A model generated the notes under the pieces. That model did not search any database and had not been told where the DNA came from. It saw nothing but the letters and a program-made list of their open reading frames with translations. Source: Hymenopellis radicata (taxonomy: Eukaryota > Basidiomycota > Agaricomycetes > Agaricales > Physalacriaceae). From it: a stretch of 64,000 nucleotides of DNA. A program made the position numbers and the translations under genes. The stretch is from NCBI GenBank assembly GCA_015501595.1, contig JADNRX010000034.1, forward strand, positions 212,643-276,642. The letters are read 5' to 3'. Of this stretch, positions 35,703-45,968 are shown one piece after another; the first letter of the stretch is position 1; the number at the start of each line of letters is the position of its first letter.

Positions 35703-36336
35703 ATGCCCGCTATTCTCAGTCCTTTCGTCCTTGGTCAAGCTCTCGGCCTCAGCAGCACCGGGTTCTTCGTAGCCGGATCCACATGGCTCAGTCCATTCGC
35801 GGCAATGACCGCTCTTGAAGCAAGTTCTGTACGTCCGTATCCAATATTCTGCTGTTCTTTATCATAACGATCCCCATGGACAGCTACCAATCGCCCAACG
35901 CGCCGCTGTTGTCGGCCCCATGTGCTTTAAACAAGGGCGCCCGGCTTTCGTCGCTTCAGTCCTGCTCGGTGTCGCAGGATACGCGACCGCGTACTTGACG
36001 CGTCCTTCCGATATCTCCACGGCGCACGCTCGAGCCCTGCTGATCGGCGCTGCGTCCCTTGTTGTGGCGTTTCCGCATACTGTAATAGCGATGGTGCCAG
36101 TGTACAGGCAGTTAGGCGAGACTGCCGAATTCAAGGGAACGCAGCATGAGCTTGAAAGTGAGGTTTTCTCTCCTTCAGCAGCAAGTAATATCTCACTGAT
36201 GTTTTGCGCAGCACGGTGGAAAGGCTTGATGAAGAGATTCTCCGGAGGCAACACATTGCGCCTCGTCTTGTTCTCAAGCGCGTACCTCTGTGGGCTTTTC
36301 GGTCTGACTTGCACCAGCGTGACGTCTTTCATGTAA
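35703..36336 (+). CDS. DUF1772-like (anthrone-oxygenase-type) membrane protein
   Basis: Three exons, 35703-35828, 35884-36157 and 36212-36336, give 174 residues. Four hydrophobic segments are visible: LGQALGLSSTGFFVAGS near the N-terminus, FVASVLLGVAGYATAYL, ARALLIGAASLVVAFPHTVIAM and LRLVLFSSAYLCGLFGL. The layout, with conserved PHTVIAMVPVYRQL between TM3 and TM4 and RW...N.LR before TM4, fits DUF1772. Characterised members act as anthrone oxygenases in polyketide clusters, but most fungal members are uncharacterised. No polyketide synthase is present here, so a biosynthetic role is not supported. Location: endomembrane or plasma membrane. Confidence 0.8.
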
Positions 36337-36427
36337 AGAGCAAAGTATATAAGTTAGACAATCCAACTGTCGTACACACTACCTAATGTAACATGTCCGT
36401 AACAATATCGGAAGATGACACTCATCC

Positions 36428-37236
36428 TCATGCGTGATTGTACTTGTAGTTGTCGGAGTACTCCTTGCCATGATGGCCGCCGATGGGTGCGTAGGAGCCA
36501 GCGACGAGCGGGACGTTGACAGCAGCGTACGAGCCGCGGTGCGACTCCTTCTCCTGGAGTTCTTTAACGTAACTATGCACGAGCACACATTGATCTGCGA
36601 ACAGTGATCAAAATCGGCCAGTAAGAAGAAAAGGGTACGCGTACATAGCGAAATGAGGAACGTGACAGCAAACGAAACGATGATGGATGCTTTCGATATC
36701 TGATGAGTCATGCCATCGTCGTCGGCGCACGACACCACTCCATTCACCGTGGTGCACTCTGTGCCGGTTATTGCCGTATTCTTGGAATACACGACGTATA
36801 TCGCGAACGCGCCCACCGCGATGTCGAGCACGAGGATGAGGTATAGGAGACTGAGGAACGTCCTGACAAACGAAATCCTTTTGCGGATCGTGCCAATCAA
36901 GCTGAAACCCCCCAATTCATAAGCGGAAGAATCGCAAGGAGAGCACGTCTGAGACATACCCGAAGAGCGCAATGAGGGCCATAATGGTGTATATGGCTGC
37001 GCTGACGCCGATGACAATCTTGTAATGGGAGTGGGCGTCGTGTGTCCCCATGGCGCGTGGGAGAGCGATCCATAGAACGGCAGCTGCAGCACCGCTGCTT
37101 ATCAAAGCGAGGGCTGTGAGAACCTGTAAAGGAAAAAAATGAGTCTCAGGAGCAGGTATATGTAGAGCGGGCGCTGAAGACTCACGAACACTCCGACGCG
37201 GAGGGGCATGCAACAGCAAAAGTGGTGGAAACGCAT
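36428..37236 (-). CDS. Four-transmembrane protein of unknown function
   Basis: Four exons, 37186-37236, 36960-37123, 36645-36901 and 36428-36594, give 212 residues. It starts MRFHHFCCCMPLRVGVF, with a Cys cluster that may be acylated, followed by TM1 (VLTALALISSGAAAAVLW), TM2 (IGVSAAIYTIMALIALFG), TM3 (LSLLYLILVLDIAVGAFAIY) and TM4 (IIVSFAVTFLISL), then a short soluble tail with Gly/His/Tyr (PIGGHHGKEYSDNY). The TM3-TM4 loop holds two Cys (GTECTTVNGVVSCADD), which suggests an extracytoplasmic disulfide. Proteins with this MRFxxFCCCxPxR start recur in Agaricomycetes without assigned function. It converges with the DUF1772-like gene. Confidence 0.75.
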
Positions 37237-38692
37237 TGTCGTGAGTGGTGGAGAACTTGAAGGGAGATGAAAAAAAGTCGAACGTAAAAAAGCGTAAAAA
37301 GTGTATGTAGCGGGAAGAGGCAAGACAGAGAAAATGATTCTCAAGATAAATACAGGAGCGGTCTTATACTTTGGAGAATGGCACCGCATTTTCGATCGTA
37401 CTGTGAATCACCATGGTGGCGATGCACAGGGATGCTCCAAGTTCAAACCGGAACGTAATCCGAAACGACCGACGCTTCTTCGCCGTTCATGAACTGCCGC
37501 TTGGGCGTATCGAGAGCGTGCTAAACCTGTCCAACACCGCGTAATACTGCTCGTATATCACTGCCGCATTTCTCGTTTTACTGCGTGAAAACGCGTACGC
37601 CACCTGTGTTGCTCATGATCAGTCATAGCCTCAGGAAAAACCTTCCCGTATCGCGACAGTGATCCGCTCCCTCACTTGGCGCTGTGCTCAACTTTCATTT
37701 GAGCATATGTCCCTCCTATAGCCTATACATAGTCAGGTGGAGCATCGCCAGCGCTCAACGCTCAGAATCAGCGCCCAGTGGGAAAGGCAGACTGATCTTC
37801 CCTACACTGATGCGGATCAACAACTACGCCTCAAAGGCAGTAATACGGGAAACTCACAGCCCAAATAATTATGTACTCGTGACTAAATGGATGAGCGTGC
37901 GGTTCCACTCTGTACGTACAGTACTCTCTCGGTGTTGGTCCTGGTCTTGACGTTCCTGTTTCCACAACATCGACTGAACACATCTCTTACCCCAAGAGTC
38001 GTCCAAGCGTAGAGAACGGACACCCAAGCCCGACGCGAAAAGCCCGACTTGAGAGCGGTGTGTCGTTCCAAAGAAAGGCATTGCACCTTGGTAAACAAAA
38101 AGCCCGGCTGTAATGCAGACAGGCCTTGGTACCCCGGGAGACCGCAGATACAGTCTACTGGCATCTGAAGTTTTATTAGTATTGTGAAACTGACGGACTG
38201 TAGTTACTGACGATGATGCATCATGCCGATGACGCCGAGGAACCCAGAGAAGCTCGGGATGTGTGGCCACCCGTCGGTGACCACCTTCTCGTCGAAGCGG
38301 GCTAGAAAGTCACCGCCCTTCACGGGGAACAATAACGGTACGCGAGACCCCACAGCGCTGGGACACCATGCAGTATACCGAACAAGAAGACATACATAGA
38401 TATAATTGAGTGACTTACTATGATGTGGCATGGATGATGAGTCCGGCAACACTTGATCACCAGTAAAGCTTAAGACGTTGTCTCTGTCTGAAGAACCCAC
38501 CTGTGGTTTGCGACGAATACAAGAGAAAGCTCAACAGTGATCAACCATTCGTCGCCGAGCCATGGATCATCCTACATTCACACACACGCCACATCGATAC
38601 AGAACAGTCAAATCACTTGACAATATTCAGCGGGCGATCAGGATACCTAAGAACAATCAATTTCTGTGAAATCCATCTTCGGTAGCTGACAC
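37237..38692. other. 1.45 kb with only a possible small gene
   Basis: Minus-strand frames at 38204-38500 (FPVKGGDFLARFDEKVVTDGW) and 37869-38165 could be two exons separated by an intron near 38165-38210.  I recognise no family and could not settle the frame. Otherwise nothing is seen. Confidence 0.3.
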
Positions 38693-40497
38693 TCACTTGG
38701 CCCTAATCCTCGCAGCTAGATCCTCTTCACTTATCTGATCTGGCCCCAGCTGATTCCCAAGAGTTAGCCACCTATATCTATATCAGCAGCCGCAAGGCCA
38801 TACAAGTACCAGCGTACCCAGGTCGAGTATTATGTTTGCGTCCAAAGATTTCGACCTTCCGCCCACCAGGACACATCCTCTCAATCAGCCCGTACGCCTC
38901 CTCTGGCTTTCGACTCGTTTCTCGCACCTCCGAAACAATAACATCGGTATCCAGCCCACGATTGACCCACGACGGAAACTTGAGATTGCCATCGTCGTCT
39001 TTGACCGTTTTCACGCCAACGAGCATGTGTTCCTTTGTGTGGTTTAGCCAATGACCAGTGCGGCCGGTACGGATAACGCGTTGGAGCTGTTAACGAATCT
39101 TGAGTGACGGATTTTCGATATGAAGGGAGGTTTACCTGGTTAGTCTTGACCCACACGACCTCATCGACGCGCGTATAGCCCCAATGCCTCATGCATTCCC
39201 GTCCTACTTCCATAGCGCGCCCAGTCACCCAGAGGAATAAAAGGCCTTCATCCTGGAGCATCGGTATCGGCATAGCCCTCATCTCGTCGTCCGTCATCGT
39301 ACCATAGGGTAACTTGACCAATATGAGTAACAAAGTCGCGAAAGTTGAGAGTGCGTACACTCATGTGTATATCCCATGGAGGATCAGCCATGATCACATG
39401 GAACTTCCCAAGAACGCTATAGTCGAAACGGCGCAAATCGCAGTTTATCCACTGCGGAGGGAGCTTCTTTGTAAATTTGCCCGTCGGTCCTAGCCCGAGA
39501 CCCAATCTATGTGTATTGGGTTTAACCACTTCCTTGTTCCTCTTCTCGGAACCGTCGCCGTCGCCTTGGTCCCAGTCAACTTCGTAATGGAGATACCTGC
39601 AGGGAGCTTTCTCTTTCCCTCGGCCACCAGCGCCAAGTCCAGATGGTAGTGATGTTGGGCCTCGCATGCCGGGCGTGTACGAATGCGAGGACCCCGGAAA
39701 TGGAGGTATTGAAGGCGACTGGGCATAAGTAGGCTCGGAATAACATGTGTTGAGGTATGAACAGTGTCCAAGAGAGGGATCCGTGTGGGGGCGGATTAAA
39801 GGTCTAAAGTGGATGCCATCACATATGCTGATGGGGGCGTCGGGGTCGTAAGGAAGTGATGATGCACGGCGAGCTTTCGCACATTCGTCCTTGGTGATGT
39901 GGGAACATATAGGTTCAAAGGTATCGTCTGGAGAGTGGAACTAGGACATATTGAGTATGCGGGAAGGGAATGGAAGAAGCCTGGCCTGGCTCTCACCTGC
40001 TGAGCCAACAAACGACCCTTCGCGGTGCTCATCTGAATAAGAGTGAACGTCTCCAGCTGCTCCTTGGTAAGCGACGACAACGCGGAAAGCGTCTGACCTG
40101 AGCTCTCATCGACCGGAGTCTCTTCGTTCTCGTCCTCGTCGCCAGCTGCAGAATCGGCCTCCTCGTCAATAACCCGTTTACGCTTCTTGGGCAAGTTCAA
40201 GCTAGATGACGAGGCCAAGGAAACGTCCATTATAGTAAACCCGCCATCGTCGCGGTTGAATTTCAAAGTACCTTCATCCCAGCCGGTGGAAAGTGTCTCC
40301 AGAATGCCTTCAAAACGCGACAAGTCGGTCAGTCGTAGTCTGGGCGGTGGTTTGTCCGGGAGTAGCCCGGCTGGGGGTGTATATGCAATCACGCGAGTGA
40401 GGAGATCAATGGACGTTATTGGCATCTGTAAACTGTCCGTGTTGACTAAGTGCCGCAGAGCAGACAGCACGACAAGCTTTAGTTCGTCGATGGACAT
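38693..40497 (-). CDS. IME4: IME4/METTL3-type mRNA m6A methyltransferase
   Basis: Five exons, 39997-40497, 39359-39940, 39136-39312, 38818-39086 and 38693-38771, give 535 residues. The MT-A70 catalytic domain shows the SAM-binding DPPW ([12 protein letters not shown], about residues 353-356), [50 protein letters not shown] and [13 protein letters not shown], the METTL3-like rather than METTL14-like pattern. Before it lie Cys/His motifs ([12 protein letters not shown]..., [18 protein letters not shown]), matching the paired CCCH fingers of METTL3. The enzyme adds N6-methyladenosine to mRNA in the nucleus; in budding yeast IME4 promotes meiosis. I start at MSIDELKL; an in-frame upstream TTG is not used. 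It shares a 68 base divergent promoter interval with the gene at 40566. Confidence 0.93.
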
Positions 40498-40565
40498 GAC
40501 GGAGGGATGAAGGAAGAGATTCCGCGATCGGCAATTTCCGAATCCTTCTGCTTTTGACGCCGACG
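40498..40565. promoter_or_regulatory. Divergent promoter interval, IME4 and small unknown gene
   Basis: Only 68 bases separate the two proposed start codons, so 5' UTRs must overlap the partner's coding region or be very short. No TATA-like box is evident. Confidence 0.45.
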
Positions 40566-41253
40566 ATGCTAATTCAGCGCTCCTCTTCAATAACGCGCTC
40601 CCTCCTCCGGAACTCTATAATATCCTCCCACATTTCACCAAATAGCCCTCGCTGCGATGTGACGTGTCGCCGATTCATACGGCTAAAACCTCAAAGTGGA
40701 CCGACCGCGTCTGCACGGTATGACAGATATCTGAGGGTGAGCCGTTCACCTATATTCGCCGGGTTTCATTCAACGCATTACAGGTACTCACCAAACAATT
40801 CGACGCGGCCAAGAAAAAGCGTGACGAAGAGGAGAAACGAGCAGCAGAGCCCGGGCGTGGTCCCACGAAGAAGGAAATGAAAGCCTCTGCCAAGGAAGCC
40901 GAAAGCCGTGCATTCGGTACGCCATATTCGTCTTGTAGCTCTTGTGAATGCTCCTGAACACGTCTCGTAGATGAAGAGAACTCGTATTTTTGGAAAACGA
41001 CGTTAAACGACACTCAGAAGGCCTTGCTCAAAACATTCAATATCAATAACTGTGCGTTCCCGGTACTGATTCATGCTCATACCTGACGTATGATCCAGTC
41101 AGCGAGCTTTGTGAAGCCTCAGATGCTGCAGAAAGGCAGCTCCGTAGTCCACCCTACCCGGATATAGGGCAACTACGCCCACGGCTGCGACACGCCTACA
41201 CGATATTCCATGAGGCATTGTACCAGACTGAAACAGTATCGTCTGAGGATTGA
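40566..41253 (+). CDS. Small unknown protein, charged helical
   Basis: Four exons, 40566-40736, 40794-40916, 40971-41051 and 41099-41253, splice in frame. The downstream exons read VLTKQFDAAKKKRDEEEKRAA, then KKEMKASAKEAES, DEENSYFWKTTLNDTQKALL and PDIGQLRPRLRHAYTIFHEAL. They look like genuine helical protein sequence but I do not recognise the family. The first exon is doubtful: the chosen ATG gives a Ser/Arg-rich leader (MLIQRSSSITRSLLRNSI) that would suit mitochondrial import, but an alternative frame (DADDANSALLFNN) is also open. Introns have normal GT/AG ends. Confidence 0.5.
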
Positions 41254-41415
41254 TATAATCTTATCTATTCAACCATGTTCAATTGTATAATATTACAGGC
41301 ATGATTCCTCTAAGCAAAGCACAGCAACAGAAGCAAAAGCGGCACGATAAACGAAGCACAGAAAGCACACGTAGCAGAGGAGCAAAGCAAATCCAAATCC
41401 AAATCCAGCAATCAC

Positions 41416-43438
41416 CTATCGAAACATTCCGTCCTCTTCATTCCAGCCCAGCGTATCGGGATCAATTCCAAACTGCCTCAACATCACGCCCAGCGTAAAG
41501 TCGACCTTCTCCTCGCACTCATCATCGAGCCGCGCTGGCTGTTGATACTCACCAAGCACCTCCTCCCCATCCTCGGTTTTTACTGGCGTCTCGTCCCAAC
41601 CCCAGCTATCCATCTTCATCCTCTTCTTATCACCCTGCTCCTCCCATCCCCAGCTCCCTTCAAATCCTCTTTTCTTCCTCGAAGATTCCGCGGGCCAGCT
41701 CCCACTATCAGAACTCCCATTCTCTTTAACAATGTCCCACAGCTGCCAAGCAACTTCACGCCCGGCCTCCGTCCACTGCTTTGCGAGGTCTTGCAGAATT
41801 TGCTCGTCGCCATCATTTTTTACTTTTAGCGCTCTCTTCAGGATTTGCACTTTTCGTTCCAAGGATTGGATGTTCGGCGTCATTCGGACTGCAGGCTTGT
41901 CCCCGTCTCGTGCTACTGTCAATGGCGACTTGAATTGTCCCGCAGCCCGGACGGTGCGATGCTTCTTTTGCACGTCGGCAGGCTTGCGTGGCGGAGGTGG
42001 AGGTGGAGGTGGCGGAGGCATTAATTCTTTCGAACTTTCTCGCTTTACCTTCTTCGCGGGAGGACTGGATGGTAGCTTCATTTGTGGAGTTCGGAAAGGA
42101 GTAGACAGCTTCTTGAACTGTCGTTTATGGCCTGTGACAGTGGGTCGCTTGGGCGCAGGCATGGTCGACAAGGGTTTGAACGAGCTACGAATCGGGGATG
42201 TTTGGGGAACTTGAGGAGGAGAACTGCTGGGGAAAGAGTGCTCTGGCCGCGAACTGGGAGGAGATGTGAAAGGCGGTAGACGTTGAGGAGAACTGGTTGG
42301 AGAAGTCGCCTTGGACTGAGATGACGGGGGCAATTCCAATTCACTGTCCACAACCTTGGTGTTTTCCATCTTCGAAATGTCCAAATCCCGGCTCGGAGAC
42401 GAGCGCAGAGGGGAAGGAGACCGGGCGTTGTCATTTTCGGCACGCTATCACAGAAAGTTAGAGACGATAACCGTGTGTACTAATAATCTCACCGGAGAAG
42501 AAGGGATAACAGGCTCAGCCAGCTTGAACTCTTCGAGAAAATCATCGCTATTGTCTTGTTCCATGCCGGTGTCCTTGTTATGCCCGTCTTGGAAATCATC
42601 GTCTCTTGCAATCTGTGTCCCGGTTGGTAAGAACTGGTGCTCGCCTAAACATGAGCGCCTTACATCATCTAGATCTTCCGACCAAAAGTCCAGGTCTGCA
42701 GGAGGCGAAGAGGTCATAGGAAGAGGAGACGATGGTGGCAAGTAATGGGAGGTATAGTCAGCCTGGCAAGACGCGTTAAGTAAGTAAAAGATCTTGAAAT
42801 GATCATACTGACTTCAGGTTGTTCGTTAGTCTGCATGGTGTCATGATAAAGCTACGTATATGCGTTAGATATGGTGTGATATGGGTCGTAGTATGCACGT
42901 ACTGGCTCTGGTTCGGAGTATTCGGTAGGCATCGAAGACGGAGAGGTAGACCTGAAGGAGGAAAGTCCATCCGAAGGACTTGAAGACGGTTGAGAAAATT
43001 CATGGGGTGACGGTTCGGAGTCGTCGTTCAGGATATCGGGCGGAGAGGAGGAGTCCATTTGTGGGTCAGAAGGTGGAATATCGTTGTCGTCGTCTAGCAT
43101 GGGCGGCAGTTTATCAGACTGAAAGTTTGTCGGCTCGTCGGAGCGTTCGTCTTGAACATTAATGTCTAGGTCAGAATGCAGAAAGTTGTCGGTAACGGAA
43201 GAATCGTCAGGAGCTTGCAGGTTTTGGTTGTCAGCATAGTCGTCCAAAGAGTTCGACGGATCCTGAAGGGAGTCGTCAAGAGCAGTGCCTTCAAGAGGAA
43301 TTAGTTCAGGGTTGGCGGACGCGCTGGTTGTCGACTCCTGCAAAGAATAAGAGATAAACGCGACAGCAGAGACGCGTAGTCTACCTGAGACGGTGACAAA
43401 TCGCCAAAGCAAGGCCCAGAAAATATACTATCCGACAT
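41416..43438 (-). CDS. Mei5/Sfr1-like recombination repair protein
   Basis: Six exons, 43385-43438, 42903-43337, 42813-42851, 42664-42762, 42493-42612 and 41416-42444, give 591 residues. Most of the protein is acidic or Ser/Pro-rich and disordered, with clustered SP/TP sites. The folded part is near the C-terminus: SLERKVQILKRALKVKND, then LQDLAKQWTEAGREVAWQLWD, a short coiled coil plus WREVxREVA-type motif as in Mei5/Sfr1. In yeasts that protein pairs with Swi5 (Sae3) and helps load Rad51 or Dmc1 onto single-stranded DNA. A ten-Pro run and a basic segment (KKVKRESSK) separate the two parts. The assignment rests on one domain, so it is probable, not certain. It diverges from the HbrB gene. 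Confidence 0.7.
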
Positions 43439-43562
43439 TTGACGCGTTGCGGAAGTAGAGATCGTGGTTCGGAGTCAAGATGAATTGGGGCACGTTCCAA
43501 GTTGTCAACGGTCTCCTATTCGCATCCATTTTTGGCCGGTGACCTCCTCGTCGTCCGTAGTA
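43439..43562. promoter_or_regulatory. Divergent promoter interval, Mei5-like and HbrB-like genes
   Basis: 124 bases lie between the two start codons. No distinctive element is seen. Confidence 0.45.
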
Positions 43563-45722
43563 ATGGTGAATGCATGGGCCCGCAAATCACAGGAAAATAG
43601 TCCAGCTAGGGGCTCGACGTCTGGCAACAACGTCGCTGCAGATGACAGCGACATGTATCGGTATTTCGACAACAACGCGTTGCTAACCGCCCCAGACGAC
43701 GGGGTCCGTCCGCGGGCTTCGAGCGATTCTGCGACGCCGAGGGGAATACCAGTGCCGCCGCCGAGACTCGCATTCTTATCGTCCCCACCGCCAGCGACGG
43801 ATGTTCCAAGTCGCAGCCTTTTCGTCGGCTCTGAGCCTAGCACGGGGCGCAAGCGTACGCTGCTCTCGGACAAGCTGCAGTCGTTGGCGGGACACCATCA
43901 TCATGGGCCCGGGCACACGCTAATTTCAAAGTCGGGCTCCCTGAATCCAGCCCTGCTATTGCATCCACACATCCACAGCCGGACCTCGGATTCCGCCATT
44001 TCGCCAACGTCGCCCACGTTCCCGCCTTCGCCCACCATGTCCAGTTCGAACAAGGTGCATACATCACCCTCAAAGGTGGGATTGATTTTGCCTAGTTGAG
44101 CTATTACATCCGTGATGGATGGGTCTGATACACTCCCGGCTTACTTCTAGGCATCTTACGGGCGCACTTATGATTCCAAACTTGTCACTCGAGAAATGCA
44201 TCGGCTAGGGAACCTGGCCCATCTTCCCTCTGGTCTCACCCCGGCTCTCTCACAGGCGCCTTCTGTCAGTTCGCTTTCTCTGCCTGCGACGGGGGCTATG
44301 ACCCAAGCCAACATGGCGTCTACTTCTAGTTCAGATCCATGGGGAACTCTACACGTCCATATCCTCCCGCTTTTCAACGGAGAACCCCTGCGAATACCAA
44401 TGTGCGTTTCAACACATCCCCTCTTCGATCGTCCTAATCTCTTCAAGGTAGAGAGGACCTGAATGTTCTTGTCAAGCGACACATCGCCACAGCCGCGTCG
44501 TCGCCCTCCAAGGCTCTAGCCAGTTTGGAGTCGGACACTTCTGAGCTCATCGGTTCTGGGATGCGAACCCTGAATGCCAAACTCGCAGAGAAAGAGGACG
44601 ACAAGCTTCTAGGTCGTGTGGTGGAAATATGGGGTTTCTTCTGGGACCAGGTCCTGCCATACGTCGAAGGAGTGAGCCTGCCGTGTAACTGGTTCTACTT
44701 ATTGAATCTAACAATAACCCTCAGGCCCTCCTCCCTCTACAAACAGACCCTTTGCTCTCATCGCTCTACCGACAGCCCAAGCGGCCATCATCGCCAAGCA
44801 GACAAGCCACAAAAGGGTCTATATCGTCTATTTCGGCCCTGTCCCCACAGCACATCGACGTACGAGCTGTCGCGCTCCGCTCCTTTCGGGACAAAGTGAT
44901 CCTCCCTCTCGCTCCCCGATTGAAAGCACGCTTGTCCATGACCAACAGACAGGATAACTTTCAGGAGACACCCGGATACCAACAGCCGAGGTTACAACAA
45001 ATGTGCGTCGTCCTTCTACCGTTGATGGCATCTCTTACACACTCCACAGGCTCCTCGTCCTGGCATCTCAAAGCCGGTACAGAACACCCACATTTTCTCT
45101 CACCGCAGCTCCACCGCAGCCTTCCACGGGCGAAGCAGCGGTTCTGGAGCTTCTGCGAATATTACGTTCTCCTGGGCTCCAATTCGATTCGCGCACAGCT
45201 GCTGTTAAGACGAACGGCCGGGTGCGCGCGCCGAGTTTCCTGTCTGGCGGGCTCCCACGAGATCGGCGTGGGCGGATCGCCCAGAAGCAGAAGGGGAGCA
45301 GCTTGCCGGCGCTAAACGCGGTGATGGACCCGCCACTGGAAGAGGATGATCTGTCTGGTGGGGAAACCCCGAGGTTGAGCGGTCCAGCGTTCGATACTGA
45401 CCGTCGACGGGAGCAGGAATTTCTCGAAGCGTTGCGGTATGTTCGTTCTCCCGGATGTGGCGCGTAGCTTATTCTGTCTGTAGGAGTCCTGATCCGATGG
45501 GTCCTGGAGCGCGAGCTAGTGTTGGCGGTTGGGGCCTTGGGATTGGGCACGAGGATAGTAGTAAAGAGGAGGAAGAAGATGAACAGCTTGATTGGGATCA
45601 GGCGCAGGTACGTCTGTATCTACAAAGTAAAGCAAGGTCTAATGTGCCTTCAGGCGGTTGTTGAACGTATGGTGGGAATGAAAGCGACCACGCCGGAGCC
45701 CACACTGTCTCGGAGACGCTAG
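43563..45722 (+). CDS. HbrB-domain TORC2 subunit (Bit61/PRR5-like)
   Basis: Seven exons, 43563-44075, 44151-44401, 44452-44671, 44725-45002, 45050-45436, 45484-45607 and 45654-45722, give 613 residues. An N-terminal Ser/Pro-rich region of about 170 residues precedes the HbrB domain: LHVHILPLFNGEPLRIPIED, LNVLVKRHI, LIGSGMRTLNAKLAE, VVEIWGFFWDQVLPYVEGALLPL and VRAVALRSFRDKVILPL. The C-terminus is disordered and acidic. HbrB proteins are the fungal equivalents of Bit61 and PRR5/Protor, peripheral subunits of TOR complex 2, acting at the plasma membrane in cell polarity, actin organisation and hyphal branching. The ATG at 43563 is the first in the frame. Identification of the domain is solid; regulation is not visible. 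Confidence 0.9.
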
Positions 45723-45968
45723 TTAATTGTGTTGTAGTTGTATACCACCCTTCTCTTACACCTTACCCTAGTACATTGTTGTTTTTTCGGTACTACATAT
45801 GTCATACATTACTCGAAGCTTCTTCCAGTTCCTTCAACGAGGTGGGTGTGAATGCATACGAGAGTGTAAACCGGTACACGATAAAGGTCCAGCTGGGTAT
45901 AACAACAAAGTCCGATGAGCGGTGGATATATGTACATTATACATACAGCAAGAGTCCGGGAGTTGCGT

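Noticed and set aside
41990..42030. GGAGGT microsatellite
   Set aside because: It encodes the poly-proline run of the Mei5-like protein and is explained by coding.
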